Origin: DATMRF01 sp035566435
Lineage (GTDB): Bacteria > Verrucomicrobiota > Verrucomicrobiia > Limisphaerales > UBA8199
Assembly (NCBI GenBank): GCA_035566435.1
Contig: DATMRF010000012.1
Location: forward strand, 1 to 64,000
Length of the DNA: 64,000 nt
Direction: 5' to 3'
The number at the start of each line of letters is the position of its first letter. Position 1 is the stretch's first letter. Made by a program: the position numbers and the translations under genes. Of the stretch, positions 55,467-63,391 are shown piece after piece. The notes beneath the pieces were generated by a model. It saw only the letters and a list, made by a program, of their open reading frames with translations, had not been told where the DNA came from and made no database searches.

Positions 55467-56680
55467 AGGCGGAGCCGGCCTTTCAAGGCGTGGTACGTGG
55501 CGAGCAATTCGTCCTGGCCTGGATAATCACGCCAATGCCACCGCTCGGGCATTCCGAGTTGGGTGGCGATAATGCGGCGCACGAGCTGAGTAGGCACGTT
55601 TTGGCCGTCATAGACACGCCGGGTGCCGTCGTTTTCCTGGACAAACAGGTAGCCGAATTCGGCCCGCTGCAAGCGAGCCAGCTCCGCAAGCGAGCCGAGC
55701 GGCACGCTCATTCGCTCCGATAAGTGAGGCTGGACCTGAATCGCGGCCGGGAAGATGTTCAGGTGCGCATGATCGACACAGCAAACTCCCTTGCTCCACT
55801 CGGGCGCGGGGCCGTGCTCGAACACGAGCGGGGCTACTCCCCAGCGTAAGCGAACAGCCTCGCTGATAACCGCTAATAGTCGCTCGAGCCGATCGAAGGC
55901 CGCAGGCCGCAGGTGGGCCAGAGACAGAATGTGCTGGCGTGTCAGCAGCAGCAGCCCTCCTTCCATGAATTCACCCAGGGGTGGCATCACCACGAAATCC
56001 TCGTCCTCATAAACCACTCGCGATGCCAGGCGGTTCCCCATCATGCTCGAGAAGATACTCAGGCCGTCGTTTTCCAACTCCGCGCAAAAGGCGCATTCGT
56101 AGTTGGGCCGGCCTGTGGATGACGTTTCGCCACACCGCGCGTCCGGGGCGGTTTCCAAGTGAAGTGAGAAGGCATCAGCGCCGAGTGCTGCCAGTGCCCG
56201 GGCGCGGTGCAGAAGTCGCCCGTTTTCAGCGGACGTGTCGGGAACGAACAGATCCGACAGCAGCATCCGCTCGTCGCGCACCGGGCGCGTGAAATCAATA
56301 TGACCGGGAACCATGCCGGCCCAGCTTCGCAAAGACTGGCTCACCCAACAGCCAAGGTGGCATTCCATGACGGCGCGGTTGGAACTGCCGCTCAGCAACC
56401 GCTGGAGCCCAGCCACACCCAGGCTGCCCAGCACCGTGGAGGTCAGCGGCCCGGGAAACCCTGCGTAAGCCTCCAGCGCCAGACCGGCGTCATCCACCAG
56501 CACCGGGCGGCCGAACATCGACGCTGCCGCGCGGGCTTTTTCGGCGAGGGCCTCGGAAAAGCTCCGGCTCTGCAACTCCGCCATCGGCTGCCGCGGTCGT
56601 TCCAGCACGATGCGCAGGCGCTCCAGGTCCCGGGCGAACGGCGCGTACTTGGCGGGATTCGAGGTGACGAGCGTCAGCAT
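55463..56680 (-). CDS. Ham1 (ITPase)-HIT fusion protein
   Basis: 405 residues with two nucleotide-acting domains. N-terminal part (about 1-180): TSNPAKYAPFARDL (N8 and K11 as in Ham1), SFSEALAEKA, and LVDDAGLALEAYAGFPGPL, the ITPase core, with Ala where most have Ser (DDSGL). C-terminal part (about 190-330) is HIT-like: ECAFCAELEND (Zn-type CxxC), then CVDHAHLNIFP, in which the nucleophile-position His of the HIT motif is kept and the third His is Asn. The rest resembles a GalT/Ap4A-phosphorylase-like tail. Ham1 hydrolyses non-canonical NTPs; HIT proteins hydrolyse or transfer nucleoside phosphates. Confidence 0.78.
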   Translation of the reverse strand: MLTLVTSNPAKYAPFARDLERLRIVLERPRQPMAELQSRSFSEALAEKARAAASMFGRPVLVDDAGLALEAYAGFPGPLTSTVLGSLGVAGLQRLLSGSSNRAVMECHLGCWVSQSLRSWAGMVPGHIDFTRPVRDERMLLSDLFVPDTSAENGRLLHRARALAALGADAFSLHLETAPDARCGETSSTGRPNYECAFCAELENDGLSIFSSMMGNRLASRVVYEDEDFVVMPPLGEFMEGGLLLLTRQHILSLAHLRPAAFDRLERLLAVISEAVRLRWGVAPLVFEHGPAPEWSKGVCCVDHAHLNIFPAAIQVQPHLSERMSVPLGSLAELARLQRAEFGYLFVQENDGTRRVYDGQNVPTQLVRRIIATQLGMPERWHWRDYPGQDELLATYHALKGRLRL

Positions 56681-57369
56681 CGGAGCTTTTCGCGCACCAG
56701 GACCAGGGCGGAGTCCGCGACTTCGTCAGGGCTCCCGCGCTCGGCATCCAGAAAGACCATGTTTGGGGTGTGTCGAGCCAACCACCGATAAAATTCCCGT
56801 TCGCGCGAGTGAAAGTCTGCCGTAGCGGTCAATTCGTCCAGGGCTCGAGCCGTCCCGGCTTTCTTTGCGATCCGCGATTGACAGGTCGCGAATGAAGCTT
56901 CCAGGACGATAGTAAGGTCGGGCACCCGGACAGCAGTTGAGATTGGACACAGCATCGCGAGCAACTTTTCAAGGCGCTCCGGGCTCTCGGCCGCATGGAC
57001 AGCCAGGGTGGACCAGAGCGAGCGGTCCATGACGACCAGCCGTTCCGGGCGCGGCTGCAGCAGGCGCATTTGCTCGAAGCAGCCGCTCAAGAAAAACATC
57101 GCGGAGGAATGCCACTCGGCGTCGCGGATCATGCGCGTTTTAAAGGAGTCCGAGAACCAGGCTTCATCGGTCCCGAGGCAGGACGGCGCGCCGAGGCTGC
57201 GGGCCAAATTGTGACACAAGGTGGTTTTGCCGGCGCCGTTTGGACCTTCGAGGGCAACCACGGACGGCCCGGACGTTGCTGAAGCGGCGAATGGCGGCAA
57301 ACGGAACGCGTCGAGCGCCAGCCGATAAGCATCGGCGGATGGCGCGAGGTGTCCAGCGACAGTCTTCAT
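56674..57369 (-). CDS. P-loop deoxynucleoside-monophosphate-kinase-like protein
   Basis: 231 residues. Walker A VVALEGPNGAGKTTLCHNLA at about residues 37-56, the DRSLWS motif (DRY/H in thymidylate kinases) around residue 115, and a Lys/Arg-rich lid (CQSRIAKKAGTARALDE). It fits the dNMP-kinase fold but has divergent surroundings, so the preferred base cannot be predicted. Overlaps the following Ham1-HIT gene by 7 bases. In a nucleotide pathway it would raise a modified NMP to NDP. Confidence 0.8.
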   Translation of the reverse strand: MKTVAGHLAPSADAYRLALDAFRLPPFAASATSGPSVVALEGPNGAGKTTLCHNLARSLGAPSCLGTDEAWFSDSFKTRMIRDAEWHSSAMFFLSGCFEQMRLLQPRPERLVVMDRSLWSTLAVHAAESPERLEKLLAMLCPISTAVRVPDLTIVLEASFATCQSRIAKKAGTARALDELTATADFHSREREFYRWLARHTPNMVFLDAERGSPDEVADSALVLVREKLRC

Positions 57370-57412
57370 GCACTTGGCAGGAAGCCCTTGTCATTACTGC
57401 CGTCCGAACGTT

Positions 57413-58795
57413 TCATGCCGCCAGAACGGACGCTGGCGGCCGGAAGACATTCATGGAATTCCGGCTCAAGGGTGTAGTGTAAATGTATTCGGAGTTCGGC
57501 CCGGCCTGGTCGCTGCTGACGTAACCTTCAGCTTCGAGGGCGGCGGCGGTGTCCTCGAGCAGTTGGAGCAACTGTTGGTGACTCAAGTAGTCAAACTGGA
57601 TATCACCGTCGAGTCCGCCATAACAAAAACTCTCGAAGGACTTTGGATTGGCGATGCGGATGCCGAACCGCGCCGGCTCGTTGTAATAAATCGTGCCGGG
57701 GAACGGAATGAGCTGATGGATGGAGATTTCGTGCGGACGCAGGTCGAGCATGAACTTGATGGATTCGTATTGCTCGTCCAGCGAACCCGGCAGGCCGTAG
57801 ATCCAGCCGGTCTTGGCGCGGAGGCCGGCGGCCATCGCTGCTTTCACTCCCCGCCGGATCTGGTCGGTCGTCATGCCTTTTCTCGCGGCCTGCAGGATTC
57901 GGTCCGAGCCGGATTCGACGCCGAAATAGATGCGCTGGCATTCGGCGGCGCGCAAAGCCGAGGCCACCTCGGGGTCCACGCGGTCGGCGCGCATCTGGCC
58001 GATCCAGCTCACACCGACGTTACGGGCGGCATAAGCCCGGCAGAACTCCAGAATGTCGTGCTTGCGCAGCAGGAATATGTCATCGGCGAAAAAGATTTCG
58101 CGCGCCGCATAGACATCGCGCAAATGTTCGATCTCGGCGATGACCCGTTCATGGAGGCGGATGGCGACGCCATCGCTGCGGACGGTGCCGGTGTAATTGC
58201 AGCAAAAGCTGCAGTGATGCGGACAGCCGCGCGAAGCGAGCATCGAGTGGTGCGTGTAGCGAGACAGGTCGTACAAAGTCCGATCAATAAAGGGCAGCTC
58301 ATCAAGTGCAGTGACTTTCGAGCGGCCCTGGGTCCGCGCGACTTCGCCGCTTTGAGCCCGGAAAACCATGCCAGCGAGGCCGTCAAACCCCTGCCCCGCC
58401 TGCAAACAGGAAATCAGCTCAGCGATCACCGGTTCACCCTCCCCCAGCACGACAATGTCGGCGCCGTCGGCCAGCAGGTCTTCCGGAAACAAGGTGGCGT
58501 GGACCCCGCCGGCGACGATTTGAATATCCGGGCGGATCTCCTTCAGCTTGCGGATTTGGCGCCGGGCGACCGGGTAGTTTGGCGTAATCACCGAGAAACC
58601 GACCAGCGCCGGTTCGAACCGGGCGACCACGTCGAACAGGAGAGTGTCCTCGAGACCTTCCACGTTCTGGTCAAAGATACGCACCTCATGGCCTTGCTGT
58701 TTGAGCAAGGTTCCGAGAAACCCAACCCCGAGCGGATACTCCCGGTACATCTGCTTGGGATTGTATGAGCGCGGGACCGCAAATAAGACCTTCAT
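57413..58795 (-). CDS. cobalamin-binding-type radical SAM enzyme
   Basis: 460 residues from ATG 58795, which overlaps the synthase-like gene stop. N-terminal B12-binding-like domain (about 1-150: PLGVGFLGTLLKQQGHEV, IQIVAGGVHATLFPEDLL), then the radical SAM cluster SRGCPHHCSFC with Cys191, Cys195 and Cys198, and the GVESGSDRILQAARKG sequence of the BchE/Elp3-like class. The usual DxHxxG cobalamin ligand motif is not visible. These enzymes methylate, rearrange or join carbon atoms of inert substrates. The DNA frame is open 57 codons upstream, but inside the neighbour. Confidence 0.88.
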   Translation of the reverse strand: MKVLFAVPRSYNPKQMYREYPLGVGFLGTLLKQQGHEVRIFDQNVEGLEDTLLFDVVARFEPALVGFSVITPNYPVARRQIRKLKEIRPDIQIVAGGVHATLFPEDLLADGADIVVLGEGEPVIAELISCLQAGQGFDGLAGMVFRAQSGEVARTQGRSKVTALDELPFIDRTLYDLSRYTHHSMLASRGCPHHCSFCCNYTGTVRSDGVAIRLHERVIAEIEHLRDVYAAREIFFADDIFLLRKHDILEFCRAYAARNVGVSWIGQMRADRVDPEVASALRAAECQRIYFGVESGSDRILQAARKGMTTDQIRRGVKAAMAAGLRAKTGWIYGLPGSLDEQYESIKFMLDLRPHEISIHQLIPFPGTIYYNEPARFGIRIANPKSFESFCYGGLDGDIQFDYLSHQQLLQLLEDTAAALEAEGYVSSDQAGPNSEYIYTTPLSRNSMNVFRPPASVLAA

Positions 58796-59430
58796 GGGAG
58801 TCCTCCCGCCTGCTCGCTCGAGCGCTGAGCCTTGGCCCGCTCGAGCGTGTCCCGGATGGCGGCCACGTCCTTCGTGTAGATATGGCTCGAACCAACAAAG
58901 GCGGTCACGCTGCCGCCCGGCACACCGGCGCCTGCGGCCACCTTGAGTGCCATTTTCCCGATGCACAAAGCATCGGCGTAAAACTTCCGAAACGCGTCCT
59001 GGCCCCGCGCGAAATAAATCGTTTCAACCGCGCCGGCGCGGACAAGGAACTGAATGACATTGATGCAGGGCACCTTGCCGTTGCCCGGCCCGCACAAAGT
59101 CACTACAGCGCGTTTCGTCAGGGGTTCGGCGTGCAGCAGAGCGGTGATATCCTCGAGGTCGTGGCGGTTGTCGGGACCGCGCATCAGGTTCGCGTAACTA
59201 TGGCCAAGCGAGTTGGGGCCGTCGCCGAAAAAGACTTTGTCCATCTCGTCGAGCATTTGGGCGTCAGCGAGCCGGGCCAGCACCACATCGGGGCTATTGG
59301 TGGCAGGAAAAATCGCCTGCACCCCAAGCAATTCGTACCCCTCGTCTCCCATTGGCGCCCCTTTTTCCAGCGTCTGCTCAAGTAACCGGAGCCACGCTTC
59401 ACCAAGGCTGCCGCATTTAAAATAATTCAT
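58792..59430 (-). CDS. thymidylate-synthase-fold protein, predicted cytosine specificity
   Basis: 212 residues. The body aligns with ThyA: nucleophile Cys122 in KVPCINVIQF (ThyA APCHAFFQF), Arg142 and Asp145 in FARGQDAF, and His183/Tyr185 in SSHIYTKD (ThyA GDTHLYSN). Where ThyA has Asn177, which reads uracil, this protein has Asp153 (KFYADALCIGKMALK). In T4 dCMP hydroxymethylase the same Asp selects cytosine. The phosphate-binding Arg loop (DRTGTG in ThyA) is lost. A dCMP or CMP C5-methylase or hydroxymethylase is the best guess. First gene of the operon; start at ATG 59430. Confidence 0.8.
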   Translation of the reverse strand: MNYFKCGSLGEAWLRLLEQTLEKGAPMGDEGYELLGVQAIFPATNSPDVVLARLADAQMLDEMDKVFFGDGPNSLGHSYANLMRGPDNRHDLEDITALLHAEPLTKRAVVTLCGPGNGKVPCINVIQFLVRAGAVETIYFARGQDAFRKFYADALCIGKMALKVAAGAGVPGGSVTAFVGSSHIYTKDVAAIRDTLERAKAQRSSEQAGGLP

Positions 59431-59631
59431 GCCCGTTCGCCGCAGTCGTCCGCTAACGTGCCAGATATTGACGGTTTGCGCTGAGAAGTCAAGTGGTCTT
59501 TAAGGGGAAACATGAGTCTCTTTCCCCAAAAACTACGGAGGACGAGTGCCTGATGGAAATGGGCTCAATTGGCCAGCTCAGGAAGGTGGAAGCAAGTTGT
59601 GTTTTAGCGGGAACATCAATCGGTGGGAAAA

Positions 59632-59841
59632 TTACTTTTGGTCGAGATAGGTCAAGTTTCGGGCACGCCAGGGACGACCAATCTTGAGCAATCCGCAGTA
59701 ATCTGAATTAAGGGCCGCGAGCGATTTCGACCAATCTTGAGCGGGGAAGGATTGAACAGAGAGACCCGCGACCTCATTCGCGCCGGGCAACCCCTCAAGA
59801 TCGAAGTGCTTGACCATGTGATCGTGGGGAATCCCAACCAT
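59632..59841 (-). CDS. possible small protein or gene remnant
   Basis: 69 codons: MVGIPHDHMVKHFDLEGLPG, an alternating hydrophobic stretch (VQSFPAQDWSKSLAALNSDY), then LKIGRPWRARNLTYLDQK. The text looks protein-like and is not low-complexity, but the family is not known. It could be the end of a larger gene that has decayed, as the adjacent accessory DNA is damaged. Low confidence. Confidence 0.25.
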   Translation of the reverse strand: MVGIPHDHMVKHFDLEGLPGANEVAGLSVQSFPAQDWSKSLAALNSDYCGLLKIGRPWRARNLTYLDQK

Positions 59842-59880
59842 TTTTCTTTACGCGAACTTGGGTATTTTCTGTAGCGCCGG

Positions 59881-59956
59881 ATTATGCCGAGTAACCGGGG
59901 TGATTCTTCCAAGCATTGAGGAATCACCCCATTTTCATGTTTCCAACTCGGCATAA
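59881..59956. repeat. nested palindromic element, copy A
   Basis: Outer arms ATTATGCCGAGT (59881-59892) and ACTCGGCATAAT (59945-59956) are perfect over 12 bp. Inside, GGGGTGATTC and GAATCACCCC form a second 10-bp stem. The downstream sequence AATTGGCGTATTATTTTATC continues to an ATG at 59994. Copy B at 61263-61362 has the same start (CCGAGTAA) and TGAGGGATC/CTCGGCATTATCC parts, so the element is repeated upstream of two different ORFs. Confidence 0.7.
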
Positions 59957-59993
59957 TTGGCGTATTATTTTATCCTCGAAAGCGAGCATATCC

Positions 59994-60077
59994 ATGAATA
60001 CATCGGACGATGTAACCGATTGCACTGGCAAGCGAATTCTCGTCCCTGGTGGCAGCAAAGGAATTGGAGAAGCCACC
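59994..60077 (+). pseudogene. N-terminal fragment of short-chain dehydrogenase
   Basis: ATG 59994 begins MNTSDDVTDCTGKRILVPGG and continues SKGIGEAT, the first strand and glycine-rich NADP loop of an SDR (usually TGxxxGIG; here the Thr is Pro). Similarity may continue to about 60130. The rest of the SDR is missing: the frame runs straight into the BNR-repeat gene. The remnant lies 38 bases after the palindromic element. A truncated and fused SDR start is the simplest reading. Confidence 0.7.
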
Positions 60078-61244
60078 ATGAATCACTTCCGTCGGGGAGG
60101 ACGCTCTGCGCTCGCCACGGCCAGCCGGCTAGCGGTGGCGTCAGTCATCCTACTGGCTCCTCCTGGTCGTAGTCAGACCTGGGTCCCGAACTCGCTGACA
60201 GGAAGCTTTTCCTGGATCGCCTCGTCTGCAGACGGGGCGAGGCTTTTGGTGGTGGGCGCTTCCGGGATCTATACATCCACGAATTACGGAACCGCGTGGC
60301 TCTCGAACAGCATGCCGGCAAGCCGTGCGGCTTCGTCGGCGGATGGAAGTGCCTTGGCCGTCAGCGACTCGTCAGGAGCGATTTATTCCTCCACGGACTC
60401 CGGTGCGACGTGGACTCATCAGAGTTCGCTGGCGTATGGGTTCTTCCACACTCCTGTCAGTCTTGCGTTTTCAGCAGATGGCAAAAAGCTCGTGGCCTTG
60501 CTGTCGCCAAGCCCGGTGTTCATATCAACGAATCTGGGACTAACATGGACCACAAACGGCCCGGTTGCCAATTGGACGTGCGTTGCATGCTCTGCCGACT
60601 GCAATAAACTGATGGCGACGGCCAGTGACGCCGTTTGGAGGTCTGCCGACGGCGGCACGAACTGGTCGTCGTTTCTTCCGGGTTTTTCAAATGGTGATTG
60701 GCAAGCGGTAGCCATGTCTGCCGACGGGACCAAAGTGGCTGTCACGGCGCAAAGCATCCATGCGATGTACACCTCCCTCGATTCCGGGGCGACTTGGTCA
60801 TCCAATTACGTAAACGGGCAATACTGGAACGCCATTGCGTCTTCGGCTGATGGAACGCGGCTAGCCGCCGCCAGCGGCCTGGGAATTTCTACTTCGACAA
60901 ATTCGGGAGTTACCTGGGTCCACGACACGACGCCATTCCTGAATTGGTTTTCGGTAGCTGCTTCGGCTGATGGGAACAGGTTTGCGGCGGTTACGCCCCG
61001 CAACCTAGCCAATGCGTACACGGTGCCGGCACCAATTTTAAGCATGACGGACCTGAGCGATGCGGCGCGCATTTCATGGACCGCGCCTTCCACCAACGTT
61101 GTGTTGCAACAACGTTTGGATCTGGTGTCAGGAGGTTGGACCGCGGTGTCGAGCACACCAACGTTAAATCTCAGCAACCTGCAAGAGGAACTGGTCCTGC
61201 CGACTTCGGCGCGGCAAAGTTTCTTTCGCCTCGCAAGCCCTTAG
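60078..61244 (+). CDS. exported protein with BNR/Asp-box repeats
   Basis: 388 residues from ATG 60078; frame open upstream into the SDR fragment. Signal peptide (FRRGGRSALATASRLAVASV, then ILLAPPGRSQ). Six Asp-box repeats (such as STDSGATW, STNLGLTW, SADGGTNW, SLDSGATW and STNSGVTW), separated by SADGT-type strands, form a propeller-like body (about residues 35-330). The C-terminus LQQRLDLVSGGWTAVSSTPT and SFFRLASP is the end domain of many Verrucomicrobial secreted proteins. Function unknown. Confidence 0.8.
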   Translation: MNHFRRGGRSALATASRLAVASVILLAPPGRSQTWVPNSLTGSFSWIASSADGARLLVVGASGIYTSTNYGTAWLSNSMPASRAASSADGSALAVSDSSGAIYSSTDSGATWTHQSSLAYGFFHTPVSLAFSADGKKLVALLSPSPVFISTNLGLTWTTNGPVANWTCVACSADCNKLMATASDAVWRSADGGTNWSSFLPGFSNGDWQAVAMSADGTKVAVTAQSIHAMYTSLDSGATWSSNYVNGQYWNAIASSADGTRLAAASGLGISTSTNSGVTWVHDTTPFLNWFSVAASADGNRFAAVTPRNLANAYTVPAPILSMTDLSDAARISWTAPSTNVVLQQRLDLVSGGWTAVSSTPTLNLSNLQEELVLPTSARQSFFRLASP

Positions 61245-61262
61245 CCGGGCCAGACTAAGCCA

Positions 61263-61362
61263 CCGAGTAAAGAAACGGAGGCACCCCGGCGGTTTTTCAA
61301 AATCACTGAGGGATCGCCCCCTTTTTCCGTTTTCATCTCGGCATTATCCGCGTGTCATTTCC
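61263..61362. repeat. palindromic element, copy B
   Basis: Starts CCGAGTAA and contains CACTGAGGGATCGCCCCC, TTTTCATCTCGGCATTATCC and CGTGTCATTTCC, degenerate matches to copy A at 59881-59980. It sits directly upstream of the recombinase ORF. The pair flanks the chimeric SDR/BNR gene as direct repeats about 1.38 kb apart, which is compatible with a mobile unit. Confidence 0.6.
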
Positions 61363-61389
61363 TTTTGAGCCTCAACCCAAAAGAAAGGA

Positions 61390-61821
61390 ATGACATTTAT
61401 GATTGTTCGTTTTAGTCCGCGTCCCGAAGACCTGCAGCGTTTGCAGGCTGGCCCCATTGGTCCGCACCTACCGAGCTTCGCAACTCTGGTTTCGCAGCAA
61501 GGTTATTGCAGCGTGACCGGTTGGCTTAAAGTCCGATTGGTTGCGAAATTGAGCCGCTGGCTTCAGCAACATCAGGTCCCCCTCAGCGAACTGAATGAGA
61601 CGCAAATCGCCGCGTTTTTCAAGGGCCGATGGAAGCGCCTTAAACGGCACGTTGGAGATCAAACCACGATGGCGTTTTTACTTCGGCATCTCCGCCACTT
61701 GCCAATGCCCAGCGCGCTGTCCGTGGCCGCGGGCCAGAGAAACACCGCACCCGCGCCCCAAATCCAACCGGCACTCGTCGGCGCTTTGGGCGAGAGGAAG
61801 AACCCGCGAAAAGCTACGTAG
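61390..61821 (+). pseudogene. N-terminal fragment of tyrosine recombinase
   Basis: 143 codons (Met at 61390 or 61399). QQGYCSVTGWLKVRLVAKLS and RWLQQHQVPLSELNETQIAA match the SAM-like core-binding domain of phage integrase/XerC-type enzymes, and LRHLRHLPMP ends it. The catalytic Arg-His-Arg-Tyr domain is absent: the frame ends in an Ala/Pro-rich stretch without it. A truncated integrase or the leftover of a mobile element. Confidence 0.75.
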
Positions 61822-62220
61822 TTGCGCGGAGGCGGCTACAGCCCGTGAGAAAGACAAGAGGCCAGGTAGGCGGCTCTTAGACAGGACGGGAACCGTGAAA
61901 TTGAAAAGCAGTTTGACTCATGTCAATCCGACTCCTAACGCGGCTTTGAAAAACCTCCAACCGGGAGGCCCGGCCGGCCGCGCCTGAGATTTCAGCCATC
62001 GTGGATTACTGTCACCGCTGCCCATCCACTATCAACCATCCAGTATTGCCCCGCTTCTTCTGTCTTCTTTTTTCCCTCTTCTATTGCCCTTGGCTGGACG
62101 CTTGGGACGCTCTGGGACGCCGCCCGCCTCGTCCCAAGACGCTCCGCCCTCGGCCCCTCGACTATGCGTGAATGGCTCAACCTGACCATCCCACGCATGA
62201 TACTCCGGGACGCTTGGGAC

Positions 62221-62415
62221 GCTCTGGGACGTTGCCACCCCGTCCCCGTCCTTTGACGCTCTGATCGCGCCTGGACCAATCTGGGACGGCTCCGGTACGG
62301 CCCTGGGACGGCACCTGGGACGGCCCAAAAATCGCCAAAACCCCTCGGTAAATACGGGCTTGGGACGCTGGGACGGCTAAAAAGCACCCCCCTCCGCGCG
62401 CACAACATCTTCCAC
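62221..62415 (-). repeat. GGGACG-type repeat, tandem copy 1
   Basis: About 195 bp that recurs 257 bp further on (62478-62674) with about 10-15% differences. Shared landmarks: GTTGCCACCCCGTCCCC, GGGACGGCTCCGGTACG, AATCGCCAAAAC or AATCCCTCGG, AAAAAGCACCCCCCTCCGCG and CAACATCTTCCA. GGGACG occurs many times within it. A third partial copy is at 30301-30400, in inverse orientation. Confidence 0.85.
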
Positions 62416-62477
62416 GCCCGGTGCCGTGGTGCCCGGCGGAGATCAAGAATCAAAAATCTCACCGGGACGCCCAGGAC

Positions 62478-62674
62478 GCCCTGGGACGTTGCCACCCCGT
62501 CCCCATCCTTTGACCCTCTGACCGCCCCTCGACCACTCTGGGACGGCTCCGGTACGACCCTGGGACGGCACATGGGACGGCCCAAAAATCGCCAAAATCC
62601 CTCGGTAAATACGGGCTTGGGACGCTGGGACGGCTAAAAAGCACCCCCCTCCGCGCGCACGCAACATCTTCCAC
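62478..62674 (-). repeat. GGGACG-type repeat, tandem copy 2
   Basis: See copy 1 (62221-62415). This copy starts with CCCTGGGACGTTGCCACC and ends CGCGCACGCAACATCTTCC. The interval between the copies (62416-62477) is unique. Confidence 0.85.
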
Positions 62675-62906
62675 CCCTTCTTGCCTCCTTTGTCGCCCTT
62701 GGACTTTGCCCGTTGGCCTTCGAACTTCGACTAACTTCGATTTAAATCCCCCCGTCGCTCGGACCACCGGCTATCACAGCCGACAGCGCCCCCATCGATA
62801 TCACTTAATCACAAAAAATATCAGCTACTAACACCTACTACCGCGTACTAACACTTCCCGCATTTTGACGCGAACTGTTATCCGCCTCTTGCCCGCGTCC
62901 CCCCAC

Positions 62907-63044
62907 GGAACAGCCTCTGGCAACCCTCAGGGATCGGCCTTGCCAACTCTCGTGGATCGGCCCTGCGATCCTTCATGGATCAGCCTTGCCAGCCCCAGGG
63001 ATCAGCCTGTCGCACCGCCCTGGATCAGCCTTCGGCAACCCCTG
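62907..63044 (+). repeat. 23-bp minisatellite, about six units
   Basis: Units begin GGATCRGCC at 62931, 62954, 62977, 62999 and 63022 (steps of 23, 23, 22 and 23), and a degenerate first unit GGAACAGCC starts at 62907. The second half of each unit varies (for example TTGCCAACTCTCGT, TTGCCAGCCCCAG, TTCGGCAACCCCTG). Non-coding. Confidence 0.8.
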
Positions 63045-63336
63045 AAACGCACAATCACTCGGTAAACACGGCCTGTGGAAACGTTTCACCCCTGGATCAC
63101 CCCTCGCCGCAGAAAATAAAATTTATCCTTTATCCTTCCGCCTTCAGCCTTTAATAACTCCCGATGGCTCCCGCTCCCGGAAATCCGTGGTCCCGATAGC
63201 TCCCGATGGCTGCCGCCTGCCTGTCCCCGCAGCGGCACCTATCGGCAGCTATCGGCACCATAATTGACATTCTCCCGCGTGATCGCCTCTTTGTGCCTTT
63301 TCTGCTCTCTGGTGGCCATTCCGTTCCCGCGCCAAC

Positions 63337-63366
63337 CTTGGACTAACTTGGACTAACTTGGACTAA
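63337..63366 (+). repeat. 10-bp satellite CTTGGACTAA x3
   Basis: Three exact consecutive copies of CTTGGACTAA, then CTTCGCGCTAA as a decayed fourth. A related single copy (GGACTAACTTC-like text) appears in the 62720-62740 stretch (CGACTAACTTCGA). Confidence 0.8.
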
Positions 63367-63391
63367 CTTCGCGCTAAATTCCCCCGCCCTC

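Larger units (their letters stand above)
59431..59993. other. 563-bp region with no confident gene
   Basis: Upstream of the synthase-like gene and of the chimeric gene. It holds the promoter region of the operon, a low-confidence small frame (59632-59841) and the palindromic element at 59881-59956. No RNA or known mobile element was recognised outside those. Confidence 0.5.

Noticed and set aside
59881..61362. Integron gene cassette with attC sites
   Set aside because: The palindromes are not imperfect attC-like sites with the GTTRRRY core, and the recombinase fragment lacks the integron-integrase patch; left as a generic mobile-element candidate.
61992..62767. Several minus-strand frames over the repeat block
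   Set aside because: They contain the same repeated peptides in each copy (for example FSRPSVPSPYLPR) because the DNA is a tandem repeat; they lack a ribosome binding site and domain.
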